Shown here piece by piece: positions 31,044 to 42,000 of a stretch of 64,000 bases of DNA. Source of the stretch: Planctomycetota bacterium. GTDB taxonomy: Bacteria; Planctomycetota; UBA1135; UBA2386. The notes below the pieces were generated by a model. It was not told the DNA's origin, did no database searches, and saw only the letters and a list, made by a program, of their open reading frames with translations. The first letter of the stretch is position 1; every line of letters starts with the position of its first letter. The DNA lies in contig JACKHZ010000014.1 of the NCBI GenBank assembly GCA_020638735.1, forward strand, positions 62,001-126,000. The letters run 5' to 3'. A program made the translations under genes and the position numbers.

Positions 31044-32423
31044 CTACTGGCCGAGGCGCGCGTGCACCGCGTTGCTCATGCCGCCGAAGGCGTTCGCGGC
31101 CGCGCCGTCGATCACCAGCGTCTGCGTGAACAGCGCGATACCGGTCAGCAGCGGGTCGTTCGGCAGCGCCAGCGCGTGCGTCATCGTGCCGGCGTTGACG
31201 ACCTCGGTCGCGAAGACGTCCGGCGTGACCTCGAGGCGGCAACCGCCGAGGCCGATCAGCGTCAGGTCGAACGGCAGGTAGAGGGTCGGCGTGAGCTGGG
31301 TGTTGCCGATGCCGTGCGCGAGCACCGCCACCGTCGTCAACGAGCCGTTCTGGGCCTCGAGCTGGTAGGTCGTGCCGAGCACCGGCAGCGTCGTCGGCGT
31401 GAGCGTCGGCACGCCCTGCGAGGTCGCGCAGCCCTGACCGAACGGCGCGGCGATCGCGTTCATCGGCGCGGTGTAGATCCAGGTCTCGTTGGAGGCGCCC
31501 GTCGGACCGCTGCCGCCGAAGTGCAGCGGCGCGCCGGTCAGCAGGTCCCACGTCATGTAGCTCTCCGCCGACTTGACCGGGCCGCTCGCCGCGATCTGCG
31601 TCCAGTCGTTGCCGTCGTATTCCCACGTGTCGGTCAGCGCGGTGCCGCTGCCGAAGCCGCCGTAGAGCACGATGCGGCCGCGCACCTCGTCGTAGCAGCA
31701 GGCCGAGCGGTAGCGCGCGCTCGGCGCGTTGGCGGTCGTGCGCAGCGTCCAGTCGCTGCCGTCGAACTCCCAGGTCTGGTCGTACATCGTGCCGCCGAAG
31801 CCGTCCCAGCCGCCGAACATGACCACCACGCCGCGCGCCGCGTCGTAGGCCATCGCCGGCGTCTCGAGCCCGGGCGGAGTGGTCGGCGTCAGCACCTGCA
31901 GCCACGTGCTGCCGTCGTAGGTCCACGTCTGGTTGCCGCCGGTCACCGAGCCGCCGCTCTGGGTACCGTAGAGGACCGTCACGCCGCGGCGCTGATCGAA
32001 GGCCATCGAGTAGAAGGCGCGAGCATTGGGCGACGCGGCCGGGGACACCTGCTGCCAGTCGGTGCCGTCGTACTCCCAGGTGTCGTTGGCGGTGGCGGTG
32101 GTCGTCGGCGAACGACCGCCGAACGTCACCAGCATGTGGCGACGGGTGTCGTAGACCATGCGGTGGCCCCAGCGCGGCGGCGGGGCGGTCGGCGTGACCA
32201 GCGGCTGCCAGTCACCGCCCGTCCACTGCAGCACGTCGGCCAGGGTGGCCGTCGGGCCGCTCTGCAGGCCGCCGTACATCACCGTGCCGGTGACGGGGCC
32301 CGAGGCGAGCGCGCCGGCGCGGCGCGTGGTGGGTGGGTTGGCGGTGGTCAGCTGCGTCCAGTTCTGCGCGTTGGCCGCGACGGCCAGCAGGAGGGTGAAG
32401 AGGGGAATGCAGGGGTGCTTCAT
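31044..32423 (-). CDS. Secreted Kelch-type beta-propeller protein with C-terminal module
   Basis: 459 residues. The signal peptide runs MKHPCIPLFTLLLAVAANA-Q. Residues 35-320 contain at least five repeats of the form W-[ED]-[FY]-DG-x-W then a Thr/Pro-rich link, R-x-A-Y-D and hydrophobic-FGG, characteristic of Kelch propellers. Residues 330-459 form a separate beta domain starting FGQGCATSQG, with the pattern found at the ends of the other secreted proteins here. Probably binds partners at the cell surface or is secreted. ATG 32423 is chosen because it starts the signal peptide. Confidence 0.9.
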   Translation of the reverse strand: MKHPCIPLFTLLLAVAANAQNWTQLTTANPPTTRRAGALASGPVTGTVMYGGLQSGPTATLADVLQWTGGDWQPLVTPTAPPPRWGHRMVYDTRRHMLVTFGGRSPTTTATANDTWEYDGTDWQQVSPAASPNARAFYSMAFDQRRGVTVLYGTQSGGSVTGGNQTWTYDGSTWLQVLTPTTPPGLETPAMAYDAARGVVVMFGGWDGFGGTMYDQTWEFDGSDWTLRTTANAPSARYRSACCYDEVRGRIVLYGGFGSGTALTDTWEYDGNDWTQIAASGPVKSAESYMTWDLLTGAPLHFGGSGPTGASNETWIYTAPMNAIAAPFGQGCATSQGVPTLTPTTLPVLGTTYQLEAQNGSLTTVAVLAHGIGNTQLTPTLYLPFDLTLIGLGGCRLEVTPDVFATEVVNAGTMTHALALPNDPLLTGIALFTQTLVIDGAAANAFGGMSNAVHARLGQ

Positions 32424-32499
32424 CGTTCCCCAGGCGCCGCTTCCCCGTCGAGGGGCCAAGTCGATCCCGAGAATCGATGGGACGGGCAATTCTGTTACC

Positions 32500-32994
32500 T
32501 CATCCGCGCGGCGGCCGCGCCTCCACCTGGCGCGCGCGTCTCCGTTCCCGCATCCAGCACGCCAGCCACAACGCCGGCACGCACGCCAGCGCCGCGTAGA
32601 AGGCCCACGTCCACGCCGCGCTGACGCCGCGCAGGTCTTCCGGGCCACGTTGCCAGTCGACCAGCAGCGACAACAGCGCCACCGACACCAACACCAGGCT
32701 GGCCGGCCGCACCGCGCTCTGCGTCGCCGGCGTGCGGGTCTCGCCGAGCGTCATGACCGCCACCAGCGCCGCCGTGCACAGGCACGTGAAGCCGACGGTC
32801 GACTGCCATGCTGGCGGGCCGAGCGTGCTGCCGCGCACGTCGTGCAACAGCGCGAAGCGGATCTGCGTCCACGGCCGCATCGCGGCCAGCCAGGCGCCGA
32901 CGGCGCTCGCGTAGAGCATCGTGCGCCATGCCGGGTGTTCCCGGCGCGGCGGCGGGGGGCGGTTGCTGTCGCGCGGCTCGACGAAGGTGGGCAC
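32500..32994 (-). CDS. Small multi-pass membrane protein
   Basis: About 164 residues from GTG 32994, or shorter from ATG 32931. Three to four hydrophobic segments are visible (around residues 28-42, 68-90, 103-120 and 132-155), with a basic C-terminal tail. No family recognised. The start is uncertain because no ribosome-binding site stands out. Composition fits a real inner-membrane protein rather than a shadow. Confidence 0.6.
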   Translation of the reverse strand: MPTFVEPRDSNRPPPPRREHPAWRTMLYASAVGAWLAAMRPWTQIRFALLHDVRGSTLGPPAWQSTVGFTCLCTAALVAVMTLGETRTPATQSAVRPASLVLVSVALLSLLVDWQRGPEDLRGVSAAWTWAFYAALACVPALWLACWMRERRRARQVEARPPRG

Positions 32995-33041
32995 GGGCAG
33001 CAGTGTAGGTGCGCGGCGACGGCTGGAAACCCCCGCGGAGC

Positions 33042-33518
33042 TCAGCGCGATCCCCCAGCAGGGTGCTCGGTCGGCTTCTGGTCCGGCCCGGCGGCGTCTG
33101 GCGCCGGCGGCGGCCGCAGCGCCAGCGCCTGCTCGAGGCCGAGCTGCTCGACGAGCTCGTCCCACGACGGCTCGTACTCGAGGTAGATCTCGGTGCTGAT
33201 CGGCGTGACCAGGTACGTCAGCGGGATGAAGGCCTGCGAGTAGTTGGTGCTGCCCGCCTGGGTGACGCGCACGCGGGTGCCGTTCTTGGCGGCGATCTCG
33301 GCCGTCGCGTAGTCGAGCATCTCGTCGAGCGTGATGTTGCCGAGCACCGGGATGAAGACGAGCAGGTTGATGCCGATGTTGGTCGTCGCCTTCATGAACA
33401 CCGGCCGGCCCTCGGGGTCGAGGCGGCCGTTCCAGTGCGTCGCCGTGCCGGTGAACGAGCAGGCGCCGAGCGTCAGCGCGGCGAGCGCGGACAGGGCGGG
33501 CGAGCGGGGGGCGGGCAT
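33042..33518 (-). CDS. Hypothetical lipoprotein
   Basis: 158 residues from ATG 33518. Signal with lipobox LTLGAC, then a compact domain (NGRLDPEGRPVFMKATTNIGINLLVFIPVLGNITLDEML is split between hydrophobic and polar stretches) and a Pro-rich acidic tail. It has the look of a small TRL-like or DUF-type envelope lipoprotein. An upstream in-frame start at 33557 lacks signal-peptide character. Confidence 0.7.
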   Translation of the reverse strand: MPAPRSPALSALAALTLGACSFTGTATHWNGRLDPEGRPVFMKATTNIGINLLVFIPVLGNITLDEMLDYATAEIAAKNGTRVRVTQAGSTNYSQAFIPLTYLVTPISTEIYLEYEPSWDELVEQLGLEQALALRPPPAPDAAGPDQKPTEHPAGGSR

Positions 33519-33623
33519 CGGGTCACGATCGCGGCTGCGCGCGGCGCAGGCAAGCATCGATGCGACGGGGCGCTACGGGTGACGGATGAAGGTCTTCGTC
33601 AGGTTGGTCGAAGAACCGGGCGC

Positions 33624-34448
33624 ATGCGCGAAGACGCCGACCCCGACGACGACTGGGCACCGCTGCGCCCCGAACAGCTGATCGGGCGGCCGGGCGAGTT
33701 GGAGCCTTCGGCGCAGACGGCGCTGTCGCCTGTCGTCGAGCCGCCGAAGCCGGCGCCGCCGCCGCGCCCGCGCAGCCGCCCGACGCCGGAGGGCGAGCGC
33801 GCGTTCGCCGAGTTGCAACAGCGGCTGCTGGCGATGCCGCCGAGCGACTCGATCATGGCCGAGATGCAGCGCCGCGAGCAGCGAGCGGCGCGGCGTCGCG
33901 ACCGCAAGGGGCGCGTCGACGAGCAGCTGGCCGGGACCGTCCTCGCGGTCGGCGAGCCGTCGGCGCCGGCGCCCGAGCCGGCGCTCGAGTTCGACGAACC
34001 GCGCAGCGAACTCGATCCCCGCGAACTGGAGCCGTGGTTCCTCGAGCTGCCCGCGTCCGAGCGCGAGCGGCTCCGGCGCACGTGGGCCGACAAGCGGGAC
34101 CGGCTGGTCGACAACCTGCAGGTGCAGCGGCGCCTCGCCAACCGGCGAACCGTCGCGGCGCTGCTGTGCTTCGTGGCGACGATCGCGCTCGGCAGTCACG
34201 CGCTGTGGCACGCGACGCTCGGCGCCGGCATCGTCTGCGGCATCTGGTGGCGACATGCGCCGCCCGATCGCCTGATGGACCCGATCCGCGCAGCCGTCTG
34301 CATGATCGGCATGCAGTGCCTCGCGCTGGTGGTCGCCGGTGGCATCAGCCCGACGCTCGGCTTCGACTGCGTGTTGCTGGTCGGCATGAGCGCCCTGGTC
34401 GGCTTCGACGGCGAGATCAAGCGCAGCGGCGGCTTCACGGAGGCCTGA
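33624..34448 (+). CDS. Membrane protein with long Pro/Arg-rich cytoplasmic N-terminus
   Basis: 274 residues. Residues 1-170 are charged and Pro-rich with possible coiled-coil segments (EGERAFAELQQRLL, EMQRREQRAARRR, PWFLELPASERERLRR). Residues 175-265 contain three hydrophobic helices separated by short loops (VAALLCFVATIAL, IVCGIWW, CLALVVAGGI, LLVGMSALVGF). No family recognised. It may be a membrane-anchored assembly or scaffold protein. ATG 33624 is the first start giving a coherent product. Confidence 0.65.
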   Translation: MREDADPDDDWAPLRPEQLIGRPGELEPSAQTALSPVVEPPKPAPPPRPRSRPTPEGERAFAELQQRLLAMPPSDSIMAEMQRREQRAARRRDRKGRVDEQLAGTVLAVGEPSAPAPEPALEFDEPRSELDPRELEPWFLELPASERERLRRTWADKRDRLVDNLQVQRRLANRRTVAALLCFVATIALGSHALWHATLGAGIVCGIWWRHAPPDRLMDPIRAAVCMIGMQCLALVVAGGISPTLGFDCVLLVGMSALVGFDGEIKRSGGFTEA

Positions 34449-34480
34449 GGGGCAGCAGCGCTGGATCGTTCCGGCGGTGC

Positions 34481-36208
34481 TCAGCGGTTGCCGAGCTGCA
34501 GCTGCAGTCCGTTCGACGTGACCAGCCCGAGCGCGTTGGCGCTCGGGTCGAGCCACGCGGACTGCGCGTGCAGCCGCGCCGAGAGCAGGTTCGCCCGGTT
34601 GGGGATCACCAGCGGCACGTTCATGCCGGGCGCGGGCGAACCGCCGTTCGACAGCACGACCAACACCGCGGCGCCCGGAGCGACGGATGCCGCGCATCCC
34701 GGCGCGCCGAGCGGCGACAGCTCCAGCGCCGGCGCCAACGCCGCGGTGCCGAGCGCGAGCACGCCGAGGCCGAAGCTGCTCTGGTTGGTGGTGGCGAGGT
34801 CGATGGTCGTGCCGAGCAGCGGCGGCGCCGTGGCGGCCAACGCCAGCGGCGGCAGGTCGACCTGCGTCAGGCTGGCGCCGGCGACGCCGTCGCACAGCGC
34901 GGCGAGGTCGCGCGGGCCGGGATCGAGCGACGCGCCGCCCGGCGAGTAGCCGACGACCCATGTGTCGCCCGGCGGGCTGCCGGCGCCGCCGATCGCGTCG
35001 AGCGCGACGAAGTGCAGCGTCACCAGCCCGCTCGCCGAGTCGAAGACGAACTGGAACGTGCTCGGGTTGACGACGCCGGTGGGGTAGCTCTCGACATCGA
35101 GCCACGTCACCCGCGCGAGGCCCGCCGTCGCGTCCTCCTCGAACCAGACCGCGCCGCTGCCGTTCTCGACCGGGTCCAGGTCGTGCCAGATCCACCAGCC
35201 GGTGGCGGGGGCGCCGAGGAACGGCGGCACGTCGGGGATCCAGTCGAAGCCCTGCAGCTGGTCGTTGCTGGCGACCGAGACGAAGCCGTTGGCGTGCACG
35301 AACAAGCTCGCGGCGACGCCGCCAGGGTACGGGAACGGCGCGCCGAGCGGCTGCTGCAGTTCGTCGTCGTCGCCGAGCGGCAGCTGCAGCGCGGTCGGGC
35401 CCGGCGGCAGGTAGGCGGCGCCGGCGCTGCCGGGCAGCACCTCGTAGCCGCCGAGACCGTTGGGCACGAAGGTCAGGCTGCGGCCGTTCAGCGCGTTGGC
35501 CGCGCCAGCCGCGGTCGCGAAGCGCTGGTAGATCGACGCGAAGCGTTCGCCGCAGCCGTCGACGACGGTGGTGACGGTGGCGCACGCGTGCGGCGCCGCG
35601 CCGACCGCGTAGTGCAGCTCGCCGATCCAGCTCCAGCCGGCGTAGCCGCCGCCGGGGAACGCGGGCGTGCTGGTGAAGGCGCCGAGCTGGATCGCGCCGC
35701 CGGTCACCGACAGCTCGGCGTTGGCGAACGTCAGCGGCGCGCTCGGCACGGCCTGGAAGCGGGGGGCGACGCCGAGGTAGCGCACCGCGCAGCCGTAGGT
35801 GCCGGGCGCCAGCACCAGCCCGCCGCCGACGCCGTCCTGGCACGACGTGCAGGTCAGCTGCGCGGCGCTGCCCGTCGTGCCGTTCGCGACCACCTGCCCG
35901 CGCGACGCGAGGTGCCACGCCGCCGCGTCGGTCTCGTGGCCGACGAAGGTGCTGACGCCGGGGTTGGTCAGCCACAGCTCGAGCGTGCCGTGCTGGCCGA
36001 CCGGGCTCAGCAGCGGCGTCGCCAGCTCCTGCAGCGTGATCGTGGTGCCGACGGTCAGGTCGAAGAAGATCTGCGGGTCGGTGGTCGGCACGGTCCAGCC
36101 GAGCGGGAGTCCCGCGGCCGGCGCGACGACCAGCGGCGACTGGGCCGGCAGCGCAACCCATGGCAACGTGGCGGAGAGCGCCGACGCGAACGCGACGAGG
36201 GGCTTCAT
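34481..36208 (-). CDS. Large secreted all-beta protein
   Basis: 575 residues with a signal peptide (MKPLVAFASALSATLPWVALPAQ). The middle holds a segment resembling the NHL/nidogen-like 'FVHANGFVSVASNDQL' and WIWHDLDP, VTWLDVES, FQFVFDS pattern seen in proteins with an extracellular nidogen/PA14-like lectin fold. The final 130 residues have LLGTTIDLATTN, GAPGCAASV and SAWLDPSANALGLVTSNG, the same layout as the C-terminal modules of neighbouring secreted proteins. No catalytic motif was seen. Only the last 576 codons of a very long minus-strand frame are real; the rest is antisense to the two genes on the plus strand. Confidence 0.82.
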   Translation of the reverse strand: MKPLVAFASALSATLPWVALPAQSPLVVAPAAGLPLGWTVPTTDPQIFFDLTVGTTITLQELATPLLSPVGQHGTLELWLTNPGVSTFVGHETDAAAWHLASRGQVVANGTTGSAAQLTCTSCQDGVGGGLVLAPGTYGCAVRYLGVAPRFQAVPSAPLTFANAELSVTGGAIQLGAFTSTPAFPGGGYAGWSWIGELHYAVGAAPHACATVTTVVDGCGERFASIYQRFATAAGAANALNGRSLTFVPNGLGGYEVLPGSAGAAYLPPGPTALQLPLGDDDELQQPLGAPFPYPGGVAASLFVHANGFVSVASNDQLQGFDWIPDVPPFLGAPATGWWIWHDLDPVENGSGAVWFEEDATAGLARVTWLDVESYPTGVVNPSTFQFVFDSASGLVTLHFVALDAIGGAGSPPGDTWVVGYSPGGASLDPGPRDLAALCDGVAGASLTQVDLPPLALAATAPPLLGTTIDLATTNQSSFGLGVLALGTAALAPALELSPLGAPGCAASVAPGAAVLVVLSNGGSPAPGMNVPLVIPNRANLLSARLHAQSAWLDPSANALGLVTSNGLQLQLGNR

Positions 36209-36433
36209 CGCCGTGGCGGGGATCAACAACCGGACCAGCGCGAGGCGCACACGTCGCGGCGGCGCGAAGCCGCGAGGTGGATGTCGCTTGTCCATGCGTG
36301 ACGGGTCGCTGGACGCGTCGCGTACACGAGCCCGTCTTCGCCCCCGTCCTGCGCCCGCGCTGCCGGTCGCGGTAGCCCGGTGCGGGCTTTGCTGATGGGG
36401 GCTGCGACCCTCTCCGGACTCCACACCAAGAAG

Positions 36434-38977
36434 ATGCTCCTCGCCACCTCCCTGCTCGCCGCATCCGTCTTCAGCACGCCCCAGGCGCCGCAAGGCACCA
36501 CCGTCACCGGGACGGCGCGTGCTCCGTCCGCCGCGGCCCTCGCGGCCTTCGTCGAGAACCGCGGCCAGTGGCACCCGGCGGTGCTGCACGCGGCCAGCTT
36601 CGGCGGCATGCACGTGTTCCTCGAGCACGCGGGCTTCACCGTCGACGTCCGCCAGGTCGATCGCGTCGACGACGTCCCGGCCCAACCGACCGGCGTGCGC
36701 GGCGTCGCCGTGCGCTTCGGCTTCGGCACGCCGCACGCCGTCGTCGCCGGGGCGGAACTCGCCGGTCGGTACAACTTCCTCGTCGGCCGCGACCGCGACC
36801 GCTGGGTCGCGGACGCGCGCGCGCACGACGCGGTGCACTACCAGGGCATCGCACCCGGCATCGAACTCGTCGCCTACCAGAAGGCGGGGCACTTCGAGTA
36901 CGACCTCGTCGTCGGGGCGGGCGCCGACCTCGATCGGGCGGTCTTCACCGTCGCCGGCGCCGACGGCCTGGCGCTGCGCGACGACGGCGCGCTCGAGATC
37001 GCGACCGCGCTCGGCACGATCGTGCAGAGCGCGCCGGTCGCGTTCGTCGGCGCCGGGGCCGAGCCGATCGCCTGCCGCTGCGAACTGCGCGGCGCCGACC
37101 GCTTCGTGTTCGTCGCGCCCGGCTGGAACGGCCGCGAGGTGCTGCGCGTCGATCCGGGGCTGACCTACGGCAGCTACTTCGGCGGCGCCGACAAGGACGC
37201 GGCCGGCGGCGTGCACATCGGCGACGACGGCGTCGTGACGACGAGCGGCTCGTCGAAGTCGCTCGACTTCCCGGTCACCGTCGGCGCCTACCAGACCGTG
37301 CCCGTCGACGAGGTCGTGACCCTCGTGCGCCTCGACCCGAGCCAGCCGCCGGCTTCCCAGGTGCTGGTGGCGACGTTCTTCGGCGGCAGCGGCAGGGAGT
37401 CCAACACCGCGCTGCACGTCGACGAGCTCGGCGTCGCGACGGTGCTCGGCACCAGCCGGTCGAGCGACCTGCCGACCACGCCGAACGCGTTCGGTCCGAC
37501 CTTCGGCGGCGTGCAGGACGTGCTGCTGGCGCGCTTCGACCTGTCGCAGTCCGGGGCCCAGCAGCTGCTCTACTCGACCTACGTCGGCGGCGGCGGCAAC
37601 GAGTTCGCGTCGAACAGCATGATCGTCGAAGGCGGCGTCGTCACGTTCACCGGCTCGACGCTGTCGACCGACTACCCGACCACGGCCGACGCCTGGAGCC
37701 AGGCGCACGCCGGCGGCGGCGGCACCGACTCGATCCTGACGCGCATCGACACGAGCCTGCAGGACGCGGCACAGCTGGTGTACTCGTCCTACTTCGGCGG
37801 ACCGGGGGGCGACGGCGGCACCGCGGTGGCGCTCGATCCCGCGGGGCGCGTCGTGGTCTGCGGCACCTCCAGCTCGGCGGCCTTCCCGGTGACCGCGGAC
37901 GCCTACGCGAACGCGCTGAGCGGGCCGGGCGACGTGGCCTTCGCCGTGTTCGACCTGACGGCGGCGCCGGCGAACCAGATCGTCTACGCGACCTACTTCG
38001 GCGGCAGCGGCGGCGACAACGCGGTGTCGATGCAGGTCGACGACGGCGGCGCGATCGTGTTCTGCGGCCTGACCAACTCGGCGGACTTCCCGGTGACCGC
38101 CGGCGCCTTCGACACCAGCTACGACGGCCAGGAAGCCTACTGCGCGCGCCTGCACCCGGCGCTGCCGCCCGCGAGCCAGTTGCTCTACGCGACCTTCGTC
38201 GGCGGCACCGCCGCCGAGAGCGCCACGTGGCTGCGCGTCGACGCCGCCGGCGTCATCACCATGTCGGGCGGCACCACGTCGACGGACTTCCCGATCACGC
38301 CGGGTGCGTTCCAGTCGGTCGCCGGCGGCGGCTTCAACGACCCGTGGGTGGTGCGGCTCGACCCGGCGCGGCCGGCGGCGCAGCAGCTGCTCTACTCGAC
38401 GCTGCTCTGCGGCAACGGTCTCGAGGCGCTGTTCGCGTTCGACGTCGACGCGCTCGGCGGCGTCTGGGCGGTCGGCTACACGCAGTCGACGGACTTCCCG
38501 ACCACGGGGAACGGCTACGACACGGCGCCGAACGGCGGCAACGACGTGTTCCTCGCGCACCTCGACATGCTGCCGACCGGCGTGACGGCGTTCGGCGCGT
38601 CGTCGCCCGGTTGCGACGGTCCGCTGGTGGCCTCCGTCACGTCGATGCCGAGCCTCGGCAACGCCGACTTCTCGCTGACCTGCACCAACATCACCGCGCC
38701 GGCGCTCGGCGTGATCGTGATCGGGACCCAGCCGGCGGTGCTGCCGATCGCCGTGCTCGGCGTCGACCTGTGGGTCGATCCCGGCGCGCTCCAGGTCGTC
38801 GGCATGGTGGCGACGTCGCCGGGCATCGACTTCCCGGTGCTGATCGGCAGCGACCCGGCGCTGGTCGGCGCGACGCTCGACGCGCAGTTCGGCTGGTTCT
38901 CGTCGGCCGCCGGCGGGAATTGCCCTGTGGCCGGCTGGGCGGCGTCGAACGCGCTGCAGTTCACAGTGCAGCCCTGA
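36434..38977 (+). CDS. Secreted SBBP-repeat beta-propeller protein
   Basis: 847 residues, signal peptide MLLATSLLAASVFS. Residues 35-250 match the domain that precedes SBBP repeats (FVENRGQW, GVRGVAVRFG, RYNFLVGRD, YQGIAPGIELVAY). Residues 250-710 hold about eight repeats of roughly 55 residues, each with YSTYFGG-like, G-x-x-x-FPVT and DAY/NAF cores (SBBP, seven-bladed propeller type). Residues 715-847 form the shared C-terminal beta module (SPGCDGPLVAS, LDAQFGWFSSAAG). Expected at the cell surface. The stop is 39 bp from the dihaem protein gene. Confidence 0.92.
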   Translation: MLLATSLLAASVFSTPQAPQGTTVTGTARAPSAAALAAFVENRGQWHPAVLHAASFGGMHVFLEHAGFTVDVRQVDRVDDVPAQPTGVRGVAVRFGFGTPHAVVAGAELAGRYNFLVGRDRDRWVADARAHDAVHYQGIAPGIELVAYQKAGHFEYDLVVGAGADLDRAVFTVAGADGLALRDDGALEIATALGTIVQSAPVAFVGAGAEPIACRCELRGADRFVFVAPGWNGREVLRVDPGLTYGSYFGGADKDAAGGVHIGDDGVVTTSGSSKSLDFPVTVGAYQTVPVDEVVTLVRLDPSQPPASQVLVATFFGGSGRESNTALHVDELGVATVLGTSRSSDLPTTPNAFGPTFGGVQDVLLARFDLSQSGAQQLLYSTYVGGGGNEFASNSMIVEGGVVTFTGSTLSTDYPTTADAWSQAHAGGGGTDSILTRIDTSLQDAAQLVYSSYFGGPGGDGGTAVALDPAGRVVVCGTSSSAAFPVTADAYANALSGPGDVAFAVFDLTAAPANQIVYATYFGGSGGDNAVSMQVDDGGAIVFCGLTNSADFPVTAGAFDTSYDGQEAYCARLHPALPPASQLLYATFVGGTAAESATWLRVDAAGVITMSGGTTSTDFPITPGAFQSVAGGGFNDPWVVRLDPARPAAQQLLYSTLLCGNGLEALFAFDVDALGGVWAVGYTQSTDFPTTGNGYDTAPNGGNDVFLAHLDMLPTGVTAFGASSPGCDGPLVASVTSMPSLGNADFSLTCTNITAPALGVIVIGTQPAVLPIAVLGVDLWVDPGALQVVGMVATSPGIDFPVLIGSDPALVGATLDAQFGWFSSAAGGNCPVAGWAASNALQFTVQP

Positions 38978-39016
38978 CATGGTCGCTGCGAACGAACGCG
39001 AGAGGGCCTGACCGAG

Positions 39017-42000
39017 ATGCTGCGCATCAACCTGCTGGTGACCTGCCTGCTGGGCGCGTCGTTCGCGACGGCCCAGGGGCTGCAGGTCGAACCCCATCGG
39101 CCGCGACGCGTCGACGTGCACGTACCGGACGTCGCCGCCGATCCGTCGATCACCATCGACTACGACATCGTCTGCCTGCGCGTGCCGCGCCGGGGCGACG
39201 ACGAGCAGGTCTCGTGGCCGGAAGCCTACGCGCCGACCTGCGTCGAGCCCGGCACCGACCTCGTCGTCGTGCATCCGGACGGGGTGATCGAGACGCTCGT
39301 CGAGGCGGCGGAGCACGAGGCGGTCGCCGATCCGAGCGTCTCGTTCGACGGCGAGTGGGTCTTCTACGCGCTGTTCGAAGGCGTCGAACGCCGCGACTCC
39401 GGGCTCTGCTACGGCGCCCGCGCCGACGTCTGGAAGGTGCGCGTCGCGAACCGCGAGCGGGTCCGCCTCACGCACCAGGAGTACACGCCCAACACCGGCG
39501 CGGTCGACGCCGCGCACCGCGAACGCGCGGTGCTCAACCTCGGCCCGGTCGAGGCGCCCGGCGGCTGGGTGGTGTTCACCAGCGACCGCAACGGCTTCGT
39601 GCCGCCGCGCACCTACACGCGCGTGCGCGACCGCGGCGACGACTCGCCCGAGCTGACGACGATGCAGCTGTTCCGCATGCGCAGCGACGGGCGCGACGCC
39701 GAGACCATCGGTCACCTCAACGTCAACGACGCGATGCACCCGACGCTGCTGCGCGACGGGCGCGTGATGTTCGGCAGCTTCGAGAACGCCGGGCTGCGCG
39801 ACGCGCGGTCGTGGGCGATCTGGACGATCCACCCCGACGGCACGCACTGGCAGTCGCTGTGGCCGGCGCTCAGCGTGCCGACGTCGAACGCGCGACACCA
39901 CACCACGCAGCTCGCCGACGGTCGCGTCGTGCTCGAGCAGTACTACTTCCACCGCACGCTCGGCTTCGGCACGCTGTTCCGCTTCGACGCCGAAGCGCCC
40001 GACGGCGCGGCGTACTTCGGCTCGGCCGGCAGCGAGGACCCGCGCAACCTCGACCTGGCGCCGAAGCTGCACGAGATCACCGGCCGCATGGCGTTCACGC
40101 CGCACGGCGCGGTCGAGCTGACGCGCTTCGCCAGCGCGGGCGCGTCGGAGGCCTACCGCAGCGATCCGGACGACGAGGACTCGCCGCGCGTCGGCAAGGT
40201 CGCGCATCCGGCGGCCGCGCCCGACGGACACCTGCTGGTCGCGTATTCGCCGGGCCCGGTGTTCGGCATCAGCAAGGCGGAGCTGCGCAAGGGCTTCGCC
40301 GCGCCGGCGGCGCACAGCGGCATCTACCTGATCCCGCGCGGCGAGGTGGTCGACGAGCCGGCGCAAATGCGGCGGGTCAAGGTCGATGCCGAGCACAACC
40401 TGGCGTGGCCGCGCCCGCTCGTGCCGTACCGACGCCTGCACGGGGTCGACGCGCCGGTCGACCTGTGCGCCGGGCCGCGCACGCCGCGTCGCCACCGACG
40501 GCAGGTGCCGGACGGCGCGCCGTTCGGGCTGATCGGCACCGCCAGCATGCTGAAGCGCGAGAGCTACCCCGCGGGCGTGGTCAAGGCGGGCGCGGTCGAC
40601 GCGAGCTTCGCCGGTGTCGACGCGGTGACGGCGAAGTGGTTGTTCGCGGAGGACCCGTTCGAGGGGCTGGGCGGCGTCGTCTCGCACGGCGGTCGCAACT
40701 GGGGCGTGCAGGGCGCCGACGCGGGCCGCTACGGCAACGACGACGTGCACGCGATCCGCTTCGTCGCGACCGAGCCGCAGACCGATCCCGCCGCCGGCAC
40801 CGACGGCCACCGGCTGTGGTGGAGCATGTCCAACGAGCGGCTGCGCATCCTCGGCGAGCTCCCGGTGCGCAAGTTCGACGCCGACGGCGCGCAGCCGAGC
40901 GATCCGGACGGCAACCCCGACACGAGCTTCCTCGCCAAGGTGCCGGCCGACGTGCCGTGGACGCTGCAGACGCTCGATCGCGACGGGCTGGTGCTGAACA
41001 TGGCGCAGACGTGGCACCAGGTGCGGCCCGGCGAGGTGCGCTACGACTGCGGCGGCTGCCACGGTCACAGCCAGCGGCCGACGCCGTGGGAGCAGACCGC
41101 CGCCGCGCGACGGGACTACCGGCTCTTCGATCTCGTCACGCAGACACCGCTGTTGACCGACAAGGCCGGCGACGAGTCCGGGCGCCGTTGGGATGCCGAC
41201 GATCGCACTGGCCTGCGCTACGCCGACGGCGCGCAGACCGTCGAGTACTTCCGCGACATCGTGCCGATCCTGCGGCGCAGCTGCGTGCCGTGCCACTCGC
41301 GCGAACAGTCCGCGCCGGCGGCGCAGTTGGTGCTCGACGACGACGCGCTCGTCGCGATCGACGGCAGGAACCGCTTCGGGCGGGACGACGGTCCCGATCG
41401 GCTGCCCGGCACCTACGTGCGGTTGGTGCTCGACGTCGGCGGCAAGTTCGGGCCGCCGCCGCCGGGCGGGCGCGGCGGCTACCAGCACGGCACGCGCTAC
41501 GTCAGGCACTTCCAGGCGCGGCGCAGCCTGCTGGTCTGGAAGGTCTTCGGCCGTCGTCTCGACGGCTTCGCCAACGACGAGTTCGCCTACGAGACCGTGC
41601 CTGGCGACGCGACGTCGCTGCAGTTCCGCGGCGAGCCGCTCGACGCGGAGAAGCTGCCCAAGGCGTATCCCGGCAGGCCGGTGCCGGCCGGCACGCCGGC
41701 GATCGCGCTCGGCTACCTCGGCGAGGCGATGCCGCCGCCGGCCGCGGTCGACGGCCGCTGGGTCGGCGCCGACGGCGAGCGCGTGCAGGTGCCGGCGCTG
41801 AGCGACGAGCAGCGGCGCACGATCGGTCGCTGGGTCGACCTCGGCTGTGCGATCGATCTGGCCTTCGACGCCGGCGCACCGGCGGAGGAGCCCGAGCGCG
41901 GCCTGTTCGCCGACGACCTGCGCCCGACGCTCGAGATCGCGCGGCCGGCGCCCGGCGGCGAGGCGGTCGTCGACCGGATCGTGATCGGCGCGCTCGACTA